A stretch of DNA of 64,000 nt from SZUA-309 sp965232595 (lineage in GTDB: Bacteria > Pseudomonadota > Gammaproteobacteria > Pseudomonadales > Azotimanducaceae): assembly GCA_965232595.1 (NCBI GenBank), contig OZ246983.1, positions 3,410,001 to 3,474,000 on the forward strand, read 5' to 3'. The notes under the pieces were generated by a model that searched no databases, was not told the origin of the DNA, and was given only the letters and a program-made list of their open reading frames with translations. Every line of letters begins with the position of its first letter. The stretch's first letter is position 1. This document shows positions 60,074 through 64,000 of this stretch, in pieces. The translations under genes and the position numbers were made by a program.

Positions 60074-61312
60074 TTGGCAAGAGTTAAGTTCGGTGCCTTC
60101 CTGGCACCTCACCATCCCATCGGCGAGAACCCGACCCTGCAGTTCCGGCGTGATCTGGATCTGGTGGAGCATCTGGACAAGCTGGGTTTCGACGAGTTCT
60201 GGTGCGGCGAGCACCATTCCACCGGCTGGGAGATGATTGCCTCCCCGGAGCTCTTCCTGGCAGCAGCCGGCGAGCGCTCACACCGCATCCGCCTCGGCAC
60301 CGGGGTGGTGTCACTGCCTTACCACCACCCGTTCAACGTGGCCCAGCGGATCGTTCAGCTGGATCACATGACCGGTGGCCGGGTGATTTTCGGTACCGGC
60401 CCCGGCGCCTTGCCGTCTGATGCCTACGTGCTCGGCATCGATCCCATGGTCCAGCGTGACCGTCAGGACGAAGCGGTCGGCGTGATCAGGAAGCTGCTGC
60501 GCGGCGAAGAGCGCTTCAGCCACGAGTCAGACTGGTTCACGCTGAAGGATGCGCGGCTCCAGCTGCTGCCGCTGCAGGAAGATCTGCCGTTTGCGGTGGC
60601 CTCCATGGTCAGCCCGTCCGGCATGACGCTGGCCGGCAAGCACGGCACCGGCGTGCTCTCCATCGGCTCCATGTCTACAGCGGGCCTCCAGGCGCTGCCG
60701 ACCCAGTGGGGCTTCGCCGAGGATAGCGCAGCCAAACACGGCAACACGGTGAACCGTGATGACTGGCGGGTGGTGCTGTCCTGGCACCTGGCGGAGACCA
60801 AACAGCAGGCGCAGGAAGAGGCCAAGCGCGGCCTGCTGCGCTGGCACAACGAGTACACCGTGGGCACGCTGATGCGGCCGGGTGCGGTTGCCTACGACAA
60901 CGCCGATCAGGCCATCGAGGAGATGTCCGGCGGCGACAACGCCATGGCGATCATCGGTACCCCGGATGAGCTCATCGAGACGGTCCGGAAGCTGCAGGCG
61001 TTGACCGGCGGCTTCGGCACCGTGATCGGCTTCGTCAACGACTGGGCCAACCCGGAGGCCACCATGAGAAGCTGGGATATGGTGGCGCGCTACGTGATGC
61101 CGGAAGTGAACGGCATGCTGGACGCTTACCGGGAATCTCAGAACCACGTGATCAATAACCGTGAAGTCTTCGATCGGGCCGGTGAGGCCGTGATCTCGAA
61201 GATCATGGAGAACGAGAAAGCGGTCGCCGCCATGGCTGAAGAAGCCGATGCCGAGCCCGCGATCGCCCCCCACCATGCCCCTGAGCTTGGCAAAGAGTCC
61301 AGCGGTAGCTAA
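60074..61312 (+). CDS. LLM-class flavin-dependent oxidoreductase (luciferase-like)
   Basis: This 412-residue TIM-barrel enzyme has the bacterial luciferase-like fold: FGAFLAPHHPIGENPTLQFR at the amino end, GFDEFWCGEHHSTGWEM near residue 45, GTGVVSLPYHHPFNVAQR near residue 80, and GGRVIFGTGPGALPSDAYVLG near residue 105. It would oxidise a substrate with reduced FMN and oxygen, as in limonene monooxygenase relatives. The TTG start at 60074 has GAGGAGG upstream. It is followed after 11 bases by a cyclophilin gene, so the two are co-transcribed. The carboxy tail is low in complexity. The substrate is unknown. Confidence 0.9.
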   Translation: MARVKFGAFLAPHHPIGENPTLQFRRDLDLVEHLDKLGFDEFWCGEHHSTGWEMIASPELFLAAAGERSHRIRLGTGVVSLPYHHPFNVAQRIVQLDHMTGGRVIFGTGPGALPSDAYVLGIDPMVQRDRQDEAVGVIRKLLRGEERFSHESDWFTLKDARLQLLPLQEDLPFAVASMVSPSGMTLAGKHGTGVLSIGSMSTAGLQALPTQWGFAEDSAAKHGNTVNRDDWRVVLSWHLAETKQQAQEEAKRGLLRWHNEYTVGTLMRPGAVAYDNADQAIEEMSGGDNAMAIIGTPDELIETVRKLQALTGGFGTVIGFVNDWANPEATMRSWDMVARYVMPEVNGMLDAYRESQNHVINNREVFDRAGEAVISKIMENEKAVAAMAEEADAEPAIAPHHAPELGKESSGS

Positions 61313-61323
61313 GGAGAGAAACA

Positions 61324-61827
61324 ATGAGCCTGAAAGCCATCTTTGAAACCAGCAAAGGCACGATCCGCGTTGATCTGCTGCCCGAGAAAGCCCCGGTCAC
61401 CTGCGCCAACTTCGTCAACCTGGCCAACCGCGGCTTCTACAACGGCCTGAACTTCCACCGGGTGATCCCGGACTTCATGATTCAGGGCGGCTGCCCGCAG
61501 GGCACCGGCACCGGTGGTCCGGGCTATCGTTTCGAGGACGAGTTCGACCCGGAGCTGCGCCACTCGGAGCCTGGCAAGCTGTCCATGGCCAATGCCGGCC
61601 CCGGCACCAACGGCTCCCAGTTCTTCATCACCCACGTGCCGACCCCGTGGCTCGACGATGCTCACACCATCTTCGGCACCGTGGAGGGTCAGGCTGATCA
61701 GGATGTGGTCAACGCCATCGCTGGCGGTGACAGCATCGAGAGCATCAGCATCGAAGGGGATGCGAGCGCGCTGCTCGAGTCCCAGGCGGCCCGGATCGAG
61801 GAGTGGAACAAGGCGCTGGATCGCTAG
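61324..61827 (+). CDS. ppiB: peptidyl-prolyl cis-trans isomerase, cyclophilin type
   Basis: This 167-residue protein is a cytoplasmic cyclophilin (no signal peptide), near the 164 residues of PpiB. It has the family signature FHRVIPDFMIQGGCPQGTGTGG near residue 45, where the catalytic arginine is in FHRV, then SMANAGPGTNGSQFFI near residue 90 and the WLDDAHTIFGTVEGQ near residue 115. It speeds up proline isomerisation in protein folding. ATG 61324 has AGGAGAG upstream. It is co-transcribed with the flavin enzyme, and six bases from a convergent VOC gene. Confidence 0.95.
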   Translation: MSLKAIFETSKGTIRVDLLPEKAPVTCANFVNLANRGFYNGLNFHRVIPDFMIQGGCPQGTGTGGPGYRFEDEFDPELRHSEPGKLSMANAGPGTNGSQFFITHVPTPWLDDAHTIFGTVEGQADQDVVNAIAGGDSIESISIEGDASALLESQAARIEEWNKALDR

Positions 61828-61833
61828 CGCTGG

Positions 61834-62229
61834 CTAGTCGCCGGATGGCTCGCCGATCATGATCCGGTGGCCGTCCGGTGTCCGCAGCGCAAACTCCTTC
61901 ATGCCCCAGGGCTCATCCTGCAGCGGCTTGATGACCTCGGCACCTTGCTGCTGCGCGTTGTCGTAGAGCGCGGCAGCATCCCGGACGTAGATATAGGCGA
62001 AGTAGGAGTGGTCGCCGGTCTCACCAGCGGGCGGGGCGTCCGGACACTCCCCGATCTGCAGCCTGCAGGCGTCCCGCTGCATGAAGCACCAGCCCGGGGC
62101 TGCCACGTTCATGTCCTCGAAACCCAGCACGCGCTCGTAGAACGACCTGGATCTGTCCAGATCTGCCACCGCGAGCACGTGGGCGGAGGCGGTTATCTGC
62201 TCGGTGGCTGATTGCGAATCGCTGCTCAT
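61834..62229 (-). CDS. VOC family (glyoxalase/bleomycin-resistance-like) protein
   Basis: The 131-residue protein has a single VOC repeat pair: HVLAVADLDRSRSFYERVLGF at the start and EFALRTPDGHRIMIGE at the end, with the metal-ligand positions His and Glu partly kept (H in HVLAV and E in IGE). It could be a small lyase or a binding protein. ATG 62229 is used because a lead-in from 62271 has no family likeness. It lies head to head with thrS across 75 bases, so their promoters are adjacent. No function can be fixed from sequence. Confidence 0.8.
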   Translation of the reverse strand: MSSDSQSATEQITASAHVLAVADLDRSRSFYERVLGFEDMNVAAPGWCFMQRDACRLQIGECPDAPPAGETGDHSYFAYIYVRDAAALYDNAQQQGAEVIKPLQDEPWGMKEFALRTPDGHRIMIGEPSGD

Positions 62230-62304
62230 CCGGGAATGACCGTTGTCGACGCTCGAAGGCCACAGTGGCACAATCGCGCGTTTTCAACAACGCGGTACGG
62301 AAAG

Positions 62305-64000
62305 ATGGTTAATATCACGCTGCCAGATGGTTCGGTCAGGTCCTTCGAGGGGCCGGTGACCGGCACCGAGCTGGCGGCCGATATATCCAACTCGCTGGCG
62401 AAAGCCGCCCTGGCCGTGAAGGTCGATGGCGAGCTGAAGGACGTCTATCTGCCCATCGAGCAGGACGCCGCCGTGGAGATCATCACCGCCAAATCCCCCG
62501 AGGGGCTGGAGCTGATTCGCCATGACGCCGCCCATATCCTGGCTGAGGCTGTGAAGGAGCTGTTTCCGGAGACCCAGGTCACCATCGGCCCGGTGATCGA
62601 GAATGGTTTTTTCTACGACTTCTCCCGGGAAGAGGCATTTACGCCGGACGATCTGGTGACGATCGAAGCGCGCATGCACGAGATCGTGAAGCGCAACGAG
62701 GACATCCGTCGCGAGGTCTGGGACCGGGACGAAGCGGTCGCCTTTTTCAAGGACCAGGGCGAGATCTACAAGGCTGAGATCATCGCCAGCATCCCGGAGG
62801 ATGAAGAGGTTGGTCTGTACCGGCAGGGCGACTTCATCGATCTGTGCCGCGGGCCGCACCTGCCTTCTACGGGCAAGCTGGGCAAGTCGTTCAAGCTCAT
62901 GTCGCTGGCTGGTGCTTACTGGCGCGGCGATTCGAACAACGAGATGCTGCAACGGATTTACGGTACCGCCTGGGCAAACGACAAAGATCTGAAAGACCAC
63001 CTAAAGCGTCTGGAAGAAGCGGAGAAGCGCGACCATCGGCGGCTCGGTCGGGAGATGGATCTCTACCATCTTCAGGAAGAAGGCCCCGGTGCCGTCTTCT
63101 GGCACGCGAAGGGCTGGACTCTGTTTCAGCGCATGATCGACTACATGCGCCAGAAGCAGCTTCGGGCTGGCTATCGGGAGATCAACACGCCGGAGATCCT
63201 TGATCACTCGCTCTGGGAGCAGTCAGGTCATGCCGAGAAGTTCGGTGAGAACATGTACCTGACGCAGACACCGGATGAGCGGCTCTATGCCATCAAGCCG
63301 ATGAACTGCCCGGGTCATATCCAGGTGTTCAAGCAGGGCATCAAGAGCTATCGGGATCTGCCGTACTACCTCGCCGAGTTTGGCAAGGTGCATCGCTACG
63401 AGCCTTCCGGCGCGCTGCATGGGCTCATGCGGGTGCGCGCCTTTACGCAGGACGACGCACACATCTTCTGCACGGAAGATCAGATCACTCAGGAGTGCCT
63501 TAAGGCCTCCCGGCTCATCAACGAGATCTACAATGATTTCGGCTTCGATGAGGTGCGAGTGAAGTACTCGGACCGACCGGAGAAGCGGGTGGGTGCTGAT
63601 GAGGTCTGGGATCACGCCGAGGCGGCGCTGCTGCAGGCACTCAACGAGATGCAGGTGGAGTACGAGCTTAATCCCGGTGAAGGCGCATTCTACGGTCCGA
63701 AGCTCGAGTTCGTGCTGCGTGATGCCATCGGCCGGGACTGGCAGTGCGGCACCGTGCAGGTGGATCTGAACATGCCCGAACGGCTGGGTGCCAGCTACGT
63801 CGACGCGGACGGCGAGCGCAAGATCCCGGTGATGATCCACCGGGCGCTCTTTGGTTCTCTGGAGCGTTTCTGCGGCATCCTGATCGAGCATCATGCCGGC
63901 CACTTCCCGCTGTGGCTGGCGCCGCAGCAGATCGTGGTCGCCACCATCACGGACGAAGCGAATGACTACGCCAGGGAGGTGCAGGAAGCGCTGACCCGGG
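62305..64000 (+). CDS. thrS: threonyl-tRNA synthetase, 3'-truncated by window edge
   Basis: The frame opens at ATG 62305 and is still open at the right edge (565 codons), so it was missed by ORF finders that need a stop. The enzyme charges tRNA-Thr. The TGS domain (MVNITLPDGSVRSFEG onward) covers the first 60 residues; the editing domain has RHDAAHILAEAV and LCRGPHLPSTGKL; the class II core includes PMNCPGHIQVFKQG with the zinc cysteine, YEPSGALHGLMRVRAFTQDDAH and GTVQVDLNMPERLGASYVD. About 80 residues of the anticodon-binding domain are missing. In most gammaproteobacteria infC, rpmI and rplT follow, just beyond the window. Confidence 0.97.
   Translation, partial: MVNITLPDGSVRSFEGPVTGTELAADISNSLAKAALAVKVDGELKDVYLPIEQDAAVEIITAKSPEGLELIRHDAAHILAEAVKELFPETQVTIGPVIENGFFYDFSREEAFTPDDLVTIEARMHEIVKRNEDIRREVWDRDEAVAFFKDQGEIYKAEIIASIPEDEEVGLYRQGDFIDLCRGPHLPSTGKLGKSFKLMSLAGAYWRGDSNNEMLQRIYGTAWANDKDLKDHLKRLEEAEKRDHRRLGREMDLYHLQEEGPGAVFWHAKGWTLFQRMIDYMRQKQLRAGYREINTPEILDHSLWEQSGHAEKFGENMYLTQTPDERLYAIKPMNCPGHIQVFKQGIKSYRDLPYYLAEFGKVHRYEPSGALHGLMRVRAFTQDDAHIFCTEDQITQECLKASRLINEIYNDFGFDEVRVKYSDRPEKRVGADEVWDHAEAALLQALNEMQVEYELNPGEGAFYGPKLEFVLRDAIGRDWQCGTVQVDLNMPERLGASYVDADGERKIPVMIHRALFGSLERFCGILIEHHAGHFPLWLAPQQIVVATITDEANDYAREVQEALTR

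Overview
The window is 64 kb of GC-rich, densely coded bacterial chromosome with no tRNA, rRNA, transposase, integrase, phage gene or CRISPR array. The gene set points to an aerobic, probably marine or environmental gammaproteobacterium: threonyl-tRNA synthetase, PdxH, DinB, long-form isocitrate lyase, several large TonB-dependent receptors and many acyl-CoA and hydroxy-acid enzymes. A placement near Halieaceae/Spongiibacteraceae or Nevskiales is a guess only. No intergenic gap exceeds 300 bases.

Layout. 1-5.3 kb: an AtuA-like gene (cut at the left edge), two adjacent acyl-CoA dehydrogenases, a short-chain dehydrogenase and a SUI1/YciH protein, all rightward. 5.3-17.4 kb: two paralogous TonB-dependent receptors (leftward) with matching leaders and TTG starts, isocitrate lyase, a nitronate-monooxygenase-like enzyme, and a third receptor whose frame is broken by a 7-bp tandem duplication. 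17.4-25 kb: a diheme peroxidase, a secreted protein, PdxH, then a 2-oxo/2-hydroxy acid group (benzoylformate-decarboxylase-like, D-2-hydroxyacid dehydrogenase, FMN-dependent L-2-hydroxyacid oxidase). 25-29 kb: membrane proteins (GAP-like, NhaC, NnrS) and a double-hotdog MaoC protein.

29-36 kb is a compact rightward operon: orphan ParA ATPase, PaaI thioesterase, class III aminotransferase, membrane-anchored penicillin acylase, P1/DmpA peptidase and rhodanese. Its overlapping stops and starts suggest one pathway, plausibly uptake-side hydrolysis of N-acylated or beta-amino peptides followed by transamination. 36-43.4 kb holds a leftward VOC-ATPase-AhpD group, a Gfo/Idh oxidoreductase, a DUF1800/DUF1501 pair, a DJ-1/PfpI protein and an ICMT-like methyltransferase. 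43.4-47.5 kb: DinB sandwiched between two small cysteine-rich proteins, a Tat-exported glycosylasparaginase and a doubled MmcQ/YjbR protein.

47.6-53 kb: two kappa-GST/HCCA-isomerase-like proteins translationally coupled to a gamma-glutamyltransferase without a signal peptide (likely glutathione-conjugate handling), then a PaaX-type regulator divergent from a fatty acid desaturase, with an inverted repeat bracketing the desaturase promoter. 53-64 kb: an SDR, a lipoprotein, an ECF41-type sigma factor with a textbook ECF41 promoter in front of it, a Na+/Ca2+ exchanger, a glycosyltransferase, a GPH sugar transporter, a luciferase-like flavoenzyme, a cyclophilin, a VOC protein and thrS, which runs off the right edge. 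The most notable observations are the phase-variation-like receptor frameshift, the duplicated receptor leader, the self-promoter of the ECF41 factor, the PaaX/desaturase operator, the acylase-peptidase-aminotransferase operon and the cysteine-rich genes around dinB.
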